Positions 1 to 8,793 are shown, counted from the first letter of the stretch. The stretch is 64,000 nucleotides of DNA from Porticoccus sp041581635 (GCA_041581635.1 JBFICW010000010.1:1-64000), one strand, 5' to 3'. The notes: generated by a model from the letters alone, not told the origin. A program made the numbers and translations.

Positions 1-282
1 ATGCAGCTGCCGGTGATATTGGTGGTAGGTATGGATCTCGGTTGTATTAATCTGGCATTGCTGACAGCCGAGGCCATTCAACGAGATGGTTTAACGCTGG
101 CGGGCTGGGTTGCTAACCAAGTTGTCCCGACGATGGATCGGTATCAGGAAAACCTTGAAACCTTGCAACGGAGGATTCCCTGCCCCATGATTGGGGAGGT
201 GCCTTATCAGCCCGGAATCGAAGTAGAGCAGATAATAGAATACTTAAGATTGGATGCCCTGCTGGGGCAGGCAGATAAGTAA
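1..282 (+). CDS. bioD: Dethiobiotin synthetase BioD, C-terminal part
   Basis: This is the C-terminal portion of dethiobiotin synthetase, the ATP-dependent enzyme that closes the ureido ring of dethiobiotin from diaminopelargonate and CO2 in biotin synthesis. The visible 93 codons begin inside the P-loop-like fold: the segment LPVILVVGMDLGCINLALLT matches the central BioD motif in which the family usually reads LGCINHALLT. The later GWVANQV and IGEVPY segments also fit. The ATG at base 1 is therefore an internal methionine, and the Walker A half lies off the left edge. Position 11 is Met and the usual His after CIN is Leu, small departures from the consensus as I recall it. It ends 42 bases before the next gene on the same strand. 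Confidence 0.88.
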   Translation: MQLPVILVVGMDLGCINLALLTAEAIQRDGLTLAGWVANQVVPTMDRYQENLETLQRRIPCPMIGEVPYQPGIEVEQIIEYLRLDALLGQADK

Positions 283-324
283 TGGTTCATTACCACAAAG
301 ATAGATTATAGGTTAGCGATTGCC

Positions 325-513
325 ATGGGAACGAGAAGCGAAGACGAGTATTGCGAAGAAGATTTGGCACGAATTAACGAGGTGCTTAATTCCGGGGTCA
401 ATTCAGTAGAGCGTAAGCCTTTCAGGTTTAAATTGTTGTTCTGGTGGTGGGTTGTCGTCGGAGGTTTGGGTACGGCAAGCTGGCTATTGGCCAAGCTGGT
501 AGGCGTCGTGTAG
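325..513 (+). CDS. Small single-span membrane protein, DUF3094 family
   Basis: This 62-residue protein has a charged N-terminal half, the short motif VERKPFRFK at about residues 29-37, and one transmembrane helix at about residues 38-60 (LLFWWWVVVGGLGTASWLLA). A hydrophilic head, a VERKPFRP-like motif and one helix is what I recall of DUF3094, a family of unknown function found mainly in Pseudomonas-like gammaproteobacteria. It follows bioD on the same strand and is followed by a strong hairpin, so it may be the last gene of the biotin transcript. An antisense frame over the same bases shows no family features. Function is unknown. Confidence 0.75.
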   Translation: MGTRSEDEYCEEDLARINEVLNSGVNSVERKPFRFKLLFWWWVVVGGLGTASWLLAKLVGVV

Positions 514-542
514 CCAGGCTAATAAGTTTACATCAATCATAA

Positions 543-568
543 AACAGCCCAGCATGCGCTGGGCTGTT
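543..568. terminator. Bidirectional hairpin terminator
   Basis: A perfect 11-bp inverted repeat (AACAGCCCAGC / GCTGGGCTGTT) with a 4-base loop lies between the DUF3094 gene and the convergent oxidoreductase gene. It is flanked by an A-rich run on the left and a T-rich run on the right, so it can serve both transcripts. Confidence 0.85.
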
Positions 569-606
569 GTTTAATGAAAGTAGTAAATTCTTCGGCTCTA
601 CATCAG

Positions 607-1620
607 TTAGACATCTTTAACCCGAACCATCAATTTTCCAGTATTTTCTCCGGTATAAAGCTTCTTAACGCTTTGAAGGGCCGTTTCCAGACCCTCTGAC
701 ACATCGAGTCGCGCCTTTAACTTACCTTCATCCATCCAGCGCACCAGTGCCTCAGTTGCCTCTGGATAGCGATCCATATAATCCAGAATAATAAATCCCT
801 GAACCTTCAAGCGGTGCATCAGTATCAGGCCGTAGTTGTAGGGGCCGGGTACCGGTTCTGTGGCATTGTATTGGGAAATTAGTCCGCAGGTGGGTATTCT
901 GCCATGCAGATTCATGAGCTTCATACAGGCGTCTAGAATACTGCCACCTACATTGTCGAAATACACGTCAATGCCATTGGGGCAGGCTCGAGCCAGCGCC
1001 TCGGGTACATTTTCAGTTTTGTAATTGATGGCCTCATCAAAGCCCAAATCGTCTTTAATCCACTGGCACTTTTCATCGCTACCGGTCAAGCCAACCACAT
1101 GGCAGCCCTTGATTTTGGCAATCTGACCAGCCAGAGATCCCACGGCACCCGCTGCGGTAGATATCACCACAGTTTCGCCAGCTTTTGGTTCGCCGATGTC
1201 GAGTAAGCAGAAATAAGCTGTTGGTCCAACCAGAGCCATCGTGCCAAAGGCATCAATAACCGGTACGTCACCGGTGTCGCCTAACAGGCCAACGGTTTCG
1301 GGTGTGCCGATTTGATAGTCAGCCCAAGTGCCTATGCCACTGACTAAGTCACCCTCTTTAAAGGCTGGGGTGTTGCTTTTGATGACCGTGCCACAAACGA
1401 TGCCGCGCATGGGTGCATTCAACTCGACGGGTGGCATGTACTGTTCAATATCACTCATCCAAACGCGGTTGGTGGGATCTAGTGAGAGATAGTTTAGTTG
1501 AAAGAGACATTCCCCTTCGGCGGGTTCTGGAATAGCTTCATTTTCAAGACTGAGGACATCGTCCGTGATATCACCTGTGGGGCGTTTACGAAGGCGCCAA
1601 ACGCGGTTGGTTTCGGACAT
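607..1620 (-). CDS. Zinc-independent NADPH-dependent MDR oxidoreductase (CurA/PTGR-like)
   Basis: This 337-residue medium-chain dehydrogenase/reductase belongs to the zinc-free branch that includes CurA, leukotriene B4 12-hydroxydehydrogenase and plant alkenal reductases; these reduce alpha,beta-unsaturated aldehydes or ketones with NADPH. Diagnostic segments are LDPTNRVWMSD near the N-terminus, VVISTAAGAVGSLAGQIAKI (the AAxxxVGxxxGQ nucleotide-binding loop), GCHVVGLTGSDEK, and FDNVGGSILDACM. The substrate cannot be read from sequence. I start at the ATG at 1620 because AGGAG lies about 8 bases upstream of it; the ATG five codons earlier overlaps that ribosome site. The hairpin at 543-568 lies downstream. 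It appears monocistronic. Confidence 0.9.
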   Translation of the reverse strand: MSETNRVWRLRKRPTGDITDDVLSLENEAIPEPAEGECLFQLNYLSLDPTNRVWMSDIEQYMPPVELNAPMRGIVCGTVIKSNTPAFKEGDLVSGIGTWADYQIGTPETVGLLGDTGDVPVIDAFGTMALVGPTAYFCLLDIGEPKAGETVVISTAAGAVGSLAGQIAKIKGCHVVGLTGSDEKCQWIKDDLGFDEAINYKTENVPEALARACPNGIDVYFDNVGGSILDACMKLMNLHGRIPTCGLISQYNATEPVPGPYNYGLILMHRLKVQGFIILDYMDRYPEATEALVRWMDEGKLKARLDVSEGLETALQSVKKLYTGENTGKLMVRVKDV

Positions 1621-1734
1621 ATATCTTCTCCTCATGGGTTTAGGTTTGAATAGCTTGTTTTGTTTGCGTCAATAAAACTAAAAAGGTAAATAATAGTAGG
1701 CTAATGCAAATGACTCAGCCATTTAATAGGCGGT

Positions 1735-2226
1735 TTATCGGACAATGAATACGTCGTATTTTACATAGCCGGCTTCACCAAACTGAATCTCAACCATTTT
1801 ATTAATAGTCTGAACTTCATTGAGCCAGGCATATTTTTCGGACGAGGTTTGAAATGTGGGGGCTGCAATGAAATAGGGAATATCTTTGTCGGTTAGCAGT
1901 TCTCCGTTATTGAGGCGCGCTGCACTTTCTTCGGAATTTTTAATAATGCCGTTATACGAAATATAAATATGGGCACCATCATCGGTTTCGATTAAGCCCC
2001 TGACATCCAGACGGAATACACCTGAGGGCATAATACGAAGCCAATCGGCACCGGGAGCAATAAATTCACCAGTGATATTTGGACCTTTAACCCATCCACC
2101 GGGCCTGACATTCACAATCATCATGCCGTCATCAATGGCCAGGGGTGGGTCGAGGGGAGCAGAATAGGTCATCACGTATTCAGTGGTTAGCTGGGTAGTA
2201 GGTGCTGGCGAATAATCATTGTTCAT
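1735..2226 (-). CDS. DUF3237 domain protein
   Basis: This 163-residue protein is nearly all beta-rich sequence. It matches what I recall of DUF3237: an early TYSAPLDPPLAIDDG strand, a GPNITGEFIAPGADWLRI segment, LDVRGLIETDDGAHIYISYNG in the middle, and a C-terminal YDVFIVR strand. The family is probably a small beta-barrel and is often found near hydratases and aromatic or terpene catabolic genes, but no activity is established. No signal peptide or membrane helix is visible. It lies 114 bases downstream, in its own direction, of the M48 protease block's end and on the same strand as the MDR oxidoreductase, so a shared transcript is possible but unproven. Confidence 0.72.
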   Translation of the reverse strand: MNNDYSPAPTTQLTTEYVMTYSAPLDPPLAIDDGMMIVNVRPGGWVKGPNITGEFIAPGADWLRIMPSGVFRLDVRGLIETDDGAHIYISYNGIIKNSEESAARLNNGELLTDKDIPYFIAAPTFQTSSEKYAWLNEVQTINKMVEIQFGEAGYVKYDVFIVR

Positions 2227-2405
2227 GACGAAATCCTGAATATATTTTTATTAAAATACTGTCTCTGGATTAACCGACGTTTTTTTGTCTGGCCAAGAAC
2301 AATAGCGGTGTCCAGGCTGGCTCAGCAAGGAACTTCTGTGACCAATTGGTTCTCTGCTTGTTTCTAGGCAGAGTTAGCTGAAAAACGGGTTTCAGCTCTA
2401 AATAA

Positions 2406-3821
2406 TTATTGAATGAGTTTAATCCACTCCCCGGTTTTTGGTTCTCCTGCAGGGTAATAGCCATTGATGATGCGTAGTTCGTCTTCTCCAAATTTACCCA
2501 GTTTCAGGTGTCGAGCCAATCGCGAAAAAGTCGTGTTGTCGGTAGCCTTAACGTAATGAATCGTTTTTGGTTTTCTTTCTGTTAACGCCCTTTTTGATAG
2601 GGGGTGAAAACTTCTAATAATATTAATAAAATCTTTATTGGCTTGTTCTTCATTAGCGCTTGAGTCAATTTCACCTCTGAATATGTATGCTCGGCGGCCA
2701 TAATAAATTACCGCGATACGCTGATCTGGTTGTCCTCTTTTGGGAATAAAGCCGGTGTACCCCCTGAGCCTTGCCTGTATAAATGCCTCTGATTTTTTAA
2801 TCAGCGGGATACCTAGCTGCTTTTTAATAAATTGATCGGGAGTGTCCGTAGTTCGGGGCATCATGCTGACAGTCATCTGGGCATTATGATCAGAATTTTT
2901 GGCTTGGATAAGATTCCCCTTGTTACTGCTGGTCTCGTCGTAGCTCCAATCTTTTGGGAAATAAATTTGAAAGGCTAGTGCGTTGTTTTGGTAAGCATTC
3001 TCAGGCGGTTTACTTTGCGCGAAGTTGTTTCCCCAAACCATGCCTTCTGTGGCCACCCTGAAAGGCGTGATATTTTCATCGGCGTCTAGCGGCTTGGGGA
3101 GCTCACCTGATTTGTTCACTACTTCGCGAAGTCGCTCGTCATTTCGGGGGTGAGTGGAAAATAACCCGTGGTAGGTTTGAACCTCTTTGCCTAATTCTTG
3201 AGCGCGTTTTTTTTCAAAACGTTCGTGATCCTTAAGCAGTGAAATAACTTCAATCATGGCTTGGGGGTCATAACCGGACTGGAGTAGGTATTTACTGCCA
3301 AGCTCGTCCGCTTCGAGCTCCATATCTCTACCGTAACCGCTGACCAGGGAGGCACCCCAGAGAGCGCTGGCCTGCCCTACCTCTGAGCTGCGCGTCAGGA
3401 TAGCCAGCAATCCTGCCACCAGACTGGAACCTGTCTGAGCCCGTTTCTGACGGCTGTGGTGGTTTGCCGTGACGTGGCCAACCTCATGTGCCAGCACTGC
3501 GGCCAGCTGGGCCTCAGATTTTAGGTAGGTGATGAGCCCGCGGTGGATGTAGATATAGCCATCGTGGATGGCAAAGGCATTGATGTCCGGATTATCTATC
3601 ACCGTAAAGGTGAATGTTTCTTTGGATTTTTTGAGGTTCTTCGCAATGCGTTGGCCAACCTGATTGACATAGTCTGCCAAGCGTCCTTCTACTATCGGCA
3701 TGTTGGCGATAAGCTCTTCGTGCATTTCCTGACCGGAGGAGGGAGCACTTTTCGCGGCTAAGGCTGGCTGCAGCGTCAGACTAAGGGTTATCAGCGTGGT
3801 AAATAAGAGTCGAAGTCTCAT
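2406..3821 (-). CDS. Periplasmic M48-family zinc metalloprotease with LysM-like C-terminus
   Basis: This 471-residue secreted protease resembles BepA/LoiP-type M48 enzymes that work in outer-membrane quality control. Residues 1-22 form a signal peptide ending ALA. The zinc site is HEVGH at residues 112-116, and the second part is the ELEADELG segment near 168-175. The central region (about 245-400) is not the TPR domain of BepA. It carries a stretch that could be a PsbP/DUF1795-like fold, and the last 50 residues (from IHYVKATDNTTFSRLA) look like a degenerate LysM or SPOR-type binding module. It starts 16 bases after the preceding lipoprotein gene, so it is probably the last gene of the 13-gene envelope operon, perhaps as its quality-control protease. 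The substrate is unknown. Confidence 0.88.
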   Translation of the reverse strand: MRLRLLFTTLITLSLTLQPALAAKSAPSSGQEMHEELIANMPIVEGRLADYVNQVGQRIAKNLKKSKETFTFTVIDNPDINAFAIHDGYIYIHRGLITYLKSEAQLAAVLAHEVGHVTANHHSRQKRAQTGSSLVAGLLAILTRSSEVGQASALWGASLVSGYGRDMELEADELGSKYLLQSGYDPQAMIEVISLLKDHERFEKKRAQELGKEVQTYHGLFSTHPRNDERLREVVNKSGELPKPLDADENITPFRVATEGMVWGNNFAQSKPPENAYQNNALAFQIYFPKDWSYDETSSNKGNLIQAKNSDHNAQMTVSMMPRTTDTPDQFIKKQLGIPLIKKSEAFIQARLRGYTGFIPKRGQPDQRIAVIYYGRRAYIFRGEIDSSANEEQANKDFINIIRSFHPLSKRALTERKPKTIHYVKATDNTTFSRLARHLKLGKFGEDELRIINGYYPAGEPKTGEWIKLIQ

Positions 3822-3837
3822 TGTTTCTTACTCTGCT

Positions 3838-4626
3838 CTAGGGCTTTTTCTCATCACTTTTCCCCAAGGTTCTCCTGTTTGACAGGGCTCTTTGGTTTGA
3901 TAAAGCCCTATTAGTTGATATTGGCGGCAGGGTTTCGGTTGCGCCTTTCAGAAAAAAACTTTTAAGCCGATTGCCTATGCCCTCACATGCATCACCCTGG
4001 ACTTGCGCGATAAAAGGAATGGGGGCCCCAACCGCTAAAAGATAGGACGATCCTTTTGTTTCTACGTTAACCCGACCTTTCTCATCCAGTTGTTTTAAGT
4101 CCCAGATGATGGCTTCGTAGCTGGAGGCTTTATCCCAACTGGCGAAACCAAAGCAGCCACCACCTCCGGGGGCGATAGCACAGCTGAATGTTCCTTTTTT
4201 CTCGGAGGTTTCAGTGTTGCCGTCTACCCAAATCATATATCGAATCCCGAGTGCTTTGATGCGTTCAGCAATCAACGGTTCCTCAAGCATTCTACCCATA
4301 CGCCTCAACTTTAATGGTGCGACTCTCGGCTCAAACCAGGGGTAGAAGCTGTCGAGGAACACCTGCTCCGGCATAATCTTCAGTTTTCCGCTGGTGGCCA
4401 GCTTGTTGCCGATGCAGTTAATAAAGTCTGGCTCCGTTTCGTACTCGCCGGCATGACGCCTGCCCATAATGACCACTTGCTCGCCATCATCCAGTTCCAG
4501 AGAGATATCGGTGACTCGGTATTCATCGATAATTGTCGATGTGGAGCAGGCCGTGAGCGACAGCAGGGCAAACAATGCAAGGCAGCAGGGGCGGTAGAAC
4601 CGGGTTAGCAGAGTCGCTGTCATCAC
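3838..4626 (-). CDS. Lipoprotein of unknown function
   Basis: This 262-residue lipoprotein has a signal peptide with a clear lipobox (LLSLTAC, Cys at about residue 27). The mature part has a CAIAPGGGGCFGFASWD loop and the pattern SYEAIIWDLKQLDEKG, a layout I associate with uncharacterised gammaproteobacterial lipoproteins, without a named family. The first codon is either GTG at 4626, whose GTGA overlaps the upstream stop by four bases, or the adjacent ATG at 4623. Either way it is translationally coupled to the preceding lipoprotein gene. The C-terminus has a short repeat (TNRALSNQRALSNRRTL). It is part of the 13-gene envelope operon. Confidence 0.7.
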   Translation of the reverse strand: MMTATLLTRFYRPCCLALFALLSLTACSTSTIIDEYRVTDISLELDDGEQVVIMGRRHAGEYETEPDFINCIGNKLATSGKLKIMPEQVFLDSFYPWFEPRVAPLKLRRMGRMLEEPLIAERIKALGIRYMIWVDGNTETSEKKGTFSCAIAPGGGGCFGFASWDKASSYEAIIWDLKQLDEKGRVNVETKGSSYLLAVGAPIPFIAQVQGDACEGIGNRLKSFFLKGATETLPPISTNRALSNQRALSNRRTLGKSDEKKP

Positions 4627-5264
4627 TGGCCACCACGCTGAGCCAATGGCTTTGATTCCGGGTGAGTTTCAAGCCAGTCACGAATTTCCGGCACTCTTTT
4701 AAAGCCAATAATCAGTTTTACGCCAGCATCCCTTAAGGCTGCTGTAGTGGCTTGATCCAGAGCTTCCTCTTCAGATTTCAGAAAGCGGGTTTGGGTTTTT
4801 CCATAAGCACTCATCAGCCAGTCGGCAATGGGTTCTCCCTCACTGTTAAAAACTTGCAGATTATATTTTAGCCACACTTCAAATACATTGAGGCGAGTTT
4901 CAAAGGGCATGGCCAACTGTACCTCTTCCACATGGGGAACAACCATTAAGTCTATGTTTTGTGCCGAAGGGTTGGATGCCGTTTGTAGCTGGGATGAACG
5001 GGTGAACATATCACTGAATACTTGGTTAAACAGCTTGGTTTGAGATTTACCCAAAGCCATGTTGACGTCTTGCTCTTCTCCGCTTTCGTAAGTGTAGTTG
5101 GTGAAGGTGTCATCTAGCACCAGCCCCACATGATAGGGCATTGGTTGGGTCAGGGCCGAGGGATAGTCTCCCGTGACAGTGACATTGGTTGAACAGGCTG
5201 TTAGCAGTATGGACGCTATGACCAGTGTCAGCCGAATTATCGGAATAAAGGGTATTGTTTTCAT
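4623..5264 (-). CDS. Lipoprotein of unknown function
   Basis: This is a lipoprotein of about 213 residues with signal peptide and lipobox ILLTAC. The mature N-terminus (TVTGDYPSALTQPMPYHVG) is followed by an alpha/beta region in which a SxxxFNQVFSDMFT-type segment precedes beta strands. This resembles the small accessory lipoproteins seen beside envelope machines, but I cannot name the family. I prefer the ATG at 5264 (MKTIPF), which has GGAA just upstream, over the in-frame ATG at 5273. Its stop overlaps the next lipoprotein start. It sits between the second VWA protein and that lipoprotein, so it probably belongs to the same envelope assembly. Confidence 0.7.
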   Translation of the reverse strand: MKTIPFIPIIRLTLVIASILLTACSTNVTVTGDYPSALTQPMPYHVGLVLDDTFTNYTYESGEEQDVNMALGKSQTKLFNQVFSDMFTRSSQLQTASNPSAQNIDLMVVPHVEEVQLAMPFETRLNVFEVWLKYNLQVFNSEGEPIADWLMSAYGKTQTRFLKSEEEALDQATTAALRDAGVKLIIGFKRVPEIRDWLETHPESKPLAQRGGQ

Positions 5265-5301
5265 TATTTCCATTTACTTGGGTCCATGACTTAAGGCCTT
5301 T

Positions 5302-6300
5302 TTACTTAAGGCCGGGAAGGCCGACAAAGGTTCCATTATTACGATAGCTCAACTCTCGCATGAGTGCGGCAAATCGGGTTGCCGTTTGGAGGTTTCCGCC
5401 TTGAACTTGAAAGTGAACCGGGAAGCCAATGGTGTGAATGCGCACCAATCGATTGCCACTCCGCTTGCGGTTGATTTTATCTACCGTATCCAGCACCTGT
5501 GCTATTGAGTTCCCGGTAAAATCATCACCAAACACATAAAGACTGATCTTCTTGTCGGAGGCATAGAATCGTCGAATGGCTTGCTGAACCCCTTCAACAG
5601 GACTGGAATTACTAAAAGGCGTCCAGCTGGCAAGACGATTTAAAATGGCTTTGCGGCGGGCAGGGGTGTCGGGAATCCATCTTCCCCGATAACTTGAAAA
5701 CATGTAATCCCCCATGTCATTCATCACTTGAATGCCCTTTACGCGGGGGTAGATATTAAGAATGTTGATCATTTCCTGTTGAACGCGTGACCAGGCAAAA
5801 TTGAACATACTGCCTGAGGTATCAATAATGAAAACAATGTATTCACTGTCGACGGGGATGCCCCCGATAAGTTGATTATCCCTCCGATTTTGATTGGCTA
5901 ACAACCGCTCCATTTCTTCCGTGAGAACTTGTTGAGCCAGAGTTAGTTTGTCTTTTTCGGTGGTGTCGACCTGAGCGACGGCATCCTTTTGTCGTCTGAC
6001 GCTCGCCAATTCTTCCTGTAGTTTTGCAATCCGTAGACGAATGTCAGAAAGCTGTTCTTCCCGGGATTTAAGTGAACGATTGAGCGTGGTGGTTTCACCC
6101 CGGATTTGAAACAGTTGTTGCTGTAGCTCTGCAACACTACCTTCCAGAGGTTGTTCCACGGTTTCAAATGCCGTGGACTCCACCGTTTTGGCGATCAGCA
6201 GTAACAGCACGATAGCGCCAAAACCACAGCTAATGACATCGAGAAAAGAGATGCTGATTTCAGCGGTATATCGCCTTTCTCTGCGCCTCTTCTTATTCAT
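5302..6300 (-). CDS. Membrane-anchored von Willebrand A protein with ExbD-like helix (second of pair)
   Basis: This 332-residue protein has a basic N-terminus and one membrane helix introduced by ISFLDVISCGFGAIVLLLL (about residues 18-37). The Asp just before the helix sits where ExbD, TolR and MotB carry their proton-channel Asp. A coiled coil follows (about 55-140), then a VWA domain with the MIDAS start DTSGS near residue 160. The domain ends near the C-terminus without an OmpA-like peptidoglycan-binding module. The ATGA overlap with the preceding VWA gene implies coupled translation. With the ExbB-like gene upstream I infer a stator-like partner whose periplasmic tip is a metal-dependent adhesion domain. 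No characterised homologue comes to mind. Confidence 0.82.
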   Translation of the reverse strand: MNKKRRRERRYTAEISISFLDVISCGFGAIVLLLLIAKTVESTAFETVEQPLEGSVAELQQQLFQIRGETTTLNRSLKSREEQLSDIRLRIAKLQEELASVRRQKDAVAQVDTTEKDKLTLAQQVLTEEMERLLANQNRRDNQLIGGIPVDSEYIVFIIDTSGSMFNFAWSRVQQEMINILNIYPRVKGIQVMNDMGDYMFSSYRGRWIPDTPARRKAILNRLASWTPFSNSSPVEGVQQAIRRFYASDKKISLYVFGDDFTGNSIAQVLDTVDKINRKRSGNRLVRIHTIGFPVHFQVQGGNLQTATRFAALMRELSYRNNGTFVGLPGLK

Positions 6301-7370
6301 GGCCAGTCCCTCGATGGGCTCATAAATGATCCGTTGCTCGAGAGTGCCAGTTGCCAGAAGCTGGCGGCGGCGGCAGGGTCGCCCTCCATGGGGAACAACA
6401 GTACATTAACCGGTATTCTTCGTGGCAGCTCTTCGACAGCCTTTTGGAAAAGCTTGATGCGTTCCCGTCCTGAAATAGTGCTGCCTCTGGGGGATTTCCG
6501 CCCTTGGGTGGGTAAGCCGTCGGTGATGAGGAACAGGTTGTCGGGTCGGTTATCAAAATCTCCCAGTGCTGCAAAGGCATTAATCAGGCTGGTGCCACCG
6601 TTGGGTACCCGTCGTTCTAACGCTTTGATGGTATTGTCCAGTCCAGCGCTGTCAGCCGTATTGCGCCAGACGCCATCATCGCCGCCAACAGCCTGGGCTG
6701 AGGTGTTAAAGGTATAAATTTGATACTGACTTTCCCGCGGCAGCTGTGCCACCAGCCATTCAGTGGTACGAATTGCCCGCTGCCATTTTGCCGATTTGCG
6801 TTTCACCGCATCGCTCATATTGCGACGGCGAATCACATTGACGATGGAGTCGGACAACATACTGGCTGAGGTGTCTACCAAAATCATGATGCGCCGGCCA
6901 CCGAGCTTGAGGCCGGTGAGGTATTGGCGTTCACCTTCTCCGACAAAACGCCTGACATCTTCATCGCTGCCTTGTTCTTCGAGTCTGGCGGTTTCTTCCT
7001 CCAGCTCTTGAACTTGTTTGCGGAGTAATTCTATTTCCTGATTGGGGTCGGGTTGAGCGCTTAATTCGCGACGTGCTTCCTCGGTTTTTGCCAGGACGCG
7101 TTTGGATAGCCCCTGAGCTTCCACATAGGTTTTTTCCAGTTCCTTCAAACTGTTTCTCAGTGCAACCAGTTCAGTTTCGCCTAATTGGATTTCTTCCTGC
7201 AACAAATTAGTTTCAGCGACTAAAAACGGGTCGGCCGATTCAACCGCCGTGGCATCGTGTTTGAGAATCAGAAAGAGTAGCGTTACCGCGCCAAAACCAC
7301 AGGCCATAATGTCGAGAAATGACAGGCTGAAAGTAGTGATTCTTCGCTTGTAACGGGGCAACTCAGTCAA
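6297..7370 (-). CDS. Membrane-anchored von Willebrand A protein with ExbD-like helix (first of pair)
   Basis: This 357-residue paralogue of the next gene has the same N-terminal plan: SLSFLDIMACGFGAVTLLFLI forms the Asp-led membrane helix at about residues 16-36, followed by a coiled coil (about 50-145) and a VWA domain. The metal site looks complete: DTSAS near residue 165, a GGTSL Thr, and LITDG. The two proteins share the motif SFLD-(V/I)-x-x-CGFGA and the overall layout, but the rest has diverged, which suggests a heterodimer rather than a recent duplication. The start overlaps the upstream Hsp70-like gene by 8 bases, and the stop overlaps the next start by 4. Role inferred: periplasmic arm of an ExbB/ExbD-type complex. 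Confidence 0.84.
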   Translation of the reverse strand: MTELPRYKRRITTFSLSFLDIMACGFGAVTLLFLILKHDATAVESADPFLVAETNLLQEEIQLGETELVALRNSLKELEKTYVEAQGLSKRVLAKTEEARRELSAQPDPNQEIELLRKQVQELEEETARLEEQGSDEDVRRFVGEGERQYLTGLKLGGRRIMILVDTSASMLSDSIVNVIRRRNMSDAVKRKSAKWQRAIRTTEWLVAQLPRESQYQIYTFNTSAQAVGGDDGVWRNTADSAGLDNTIKALERRVPNGGTSLINAFAALGDFDNRPDNLFLITDGLPTQGRKSPRGSTISGRERIKLFQKAVEELPRRIPVNVLLFPMEGDPAAAASFWQLALSSNGSFMSPSRDWP

Positions 7371-8688
7371 CCTCGATAAGTTGCAACGACTGTGTGCCGA
7401 CCTTAATAATATCGCCAGCCTTCAGAGGGCAATCTTTATCCGAGGCGGGTACATCTGGCTGTTCAGATTTGAGGTATAGCTTGCCATTATCAACGTGAAG
7501 AGCGATGTCACTATGTTGTTTCTGGGAAAAACGTAATCGCTCATTATCGCGATGTATATACAGTAAATCGCCAATGGCTTGAGCCCGGTGTTGGTAAAGG
7601 ATGTGAGTTGGGATGGCAGCTTGGTGATCTTCGGTCAGTCGGTCGCTACCCACTTTATCCGCTGTTATGTTGGTTGGATCACTGGGTTTCTGTAAATGGG
7701 AGAACTGTTCATTCGGCAACCGGGTAATAAAGTGAATATTTTCTCCGCTGTCCGTAATGCTCTCAAGATTTTTCAGGCAACCCTGAATGGCGGCATTATC
7801 GGGCAGTGTGTTCAACAACCCCAACTGTTCTGTAAGGCCAGGTAACAGTTTGGTTCTATGACTGGCGATGAGCGTCTCACCTTCAAGCCGAATGTTGCTG
7901 AGTTTTTGTTGAAGCTGATCAAGTTTCGCGCCACTGCTGGCAAGCAGGTCGTTTCGATTGAGACTCAGGCGATAGCGTCCTTGAGGGCTGTCCAGAGACA
8001 CAGCCAACTCCTGGTCCCCATTGATCTGTTCGAGCCAGGTGGGTAGCAAGTCGTAGAGCTGTTGTTCACCCTCCGCGGTATGCAGAGGGTCATAGCGATA
8101 TTGCTGAATAAATTGGTTGGCGATATAACGCGCCCAATTATCGTAAAAAGTTTTCAGCCCAATATCTGCAATAACCTCAACCTGTAAGCGTTCTATGTGG
8201 TTGTCTGAGGATAGTCGCGTGAGTACCAGCTGATGGAGTTGTATATCCAAATGCAGCAACTGTCCGCTGAGGTTGGATTGACTGGCTGCGGCTACTGCTG
8301 AATCGACCAGCCCGAGGGTTTTAAACGGCGAGGCTTTAGCTAGCCCCAGCACGATAGACAACTGGTCGCGGTCAAAACTGCCCGGTGTGGCGAATATGAT
8401 TTCTTCCGGGCTGCCACTTTCGCGGTGCAGCTCCAGTAACTGGGCATAGGCCAAATCTGCGTGGTGTCTGGCTTTGTCGGTGGGAGAGGGAAGTGGAGAC
8501 AAATTTAGCTGCCGCCAAAACTGATTAAAGCTTTGCTGCGGTTTCAAATAGGCGTTTTGCCGTGCCGCGTTACCGGTGGTGATCCCTTGTTCAGTTAGCA
8601 GTGCGTAGCCGGGGCTGATGATCATTTCCCCCCGTGCATTTCCGCAACAGAGGCCGCAATCGTTAATGTCTATTATGGCTACACTCAT
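7363..8688 (-). CDS. Actin/Hsp70-fold protein with possible FHA-like C-terminus
   Basis: This 441-residue cytoplasmic protein has features of the actin/Hsp70/sugar-kinase ATPase fold: an N-terminal AIIDINDCGLCCG strand, EEIIFATPGSFDRDQLSIV, GLVDSAVAAASQ and LLHLDIQLHQLVLT, in the order and spacing of phosphate-1, connect and phosphate-2 elements. The nucleotide-binding glycines expected in phosphate-1 and phosphate-2 are poorly kept, so ATP binding is doubtful. The last 70 residues are beta-rich (GDLLYIHRDNERLRFSQ, LKAGDIIKVGTQSLQLIEV) and could be an FHA-like module. It lies between the ExbB-like and the VWA genes and overlaps the latter by 8 bases. It may be a cytoplasmic regulator of the complex. 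The fold assignment is by eye and tentative. Confidence 0.6.
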   Translation of the reverse strand: MSVAIIDINDCGLCCGNARGEMIISPGYALLTEQGITTGNAARQNAYLKPQQSFNQFWRQLNLSPLPSPTDKARHHADLAYAQLLELHRESGSPEEIIFATPGSFDRDQLSIVLGLAKASPFKTLGLVDSAVAAASQSNLSGQLLHLDIQLHQLVLTRLSSDNHIERLQVEVIADIGLKTFYDNWARYIANQFIQQYRYDPLHTAEGEQQLYDLLPTWLEQINGDQELAVSLDSPQGRYRLSLNRNDLLASSGAKLDQLQQKLSNIRLEGETLIASHRTKLLPGLTEQLGLLNTLPDNAAIQGCLKNLESITDSGENIHFITRLPNEQFSHLQKPSDPTNITADKVGSDRLTEDHQAAIPTHILYQHRAQAIGDLLYIHRDNERLRFSQKQHSDIALHVDNGKLYLKSEQPDVPASDKDCPLKAGDIIKVGTQSLQLIEVD

Positions 8689-8793
8689 GATGGTGCCTTT
8701 ATCAATCTGTGGGCAATTGGCCCATATTTCTAGCGTTAAGTTGTCGGGTGCCGGTTCCTGAATCTATGCCTCTGATACCAAGAGCAGGAGTGC

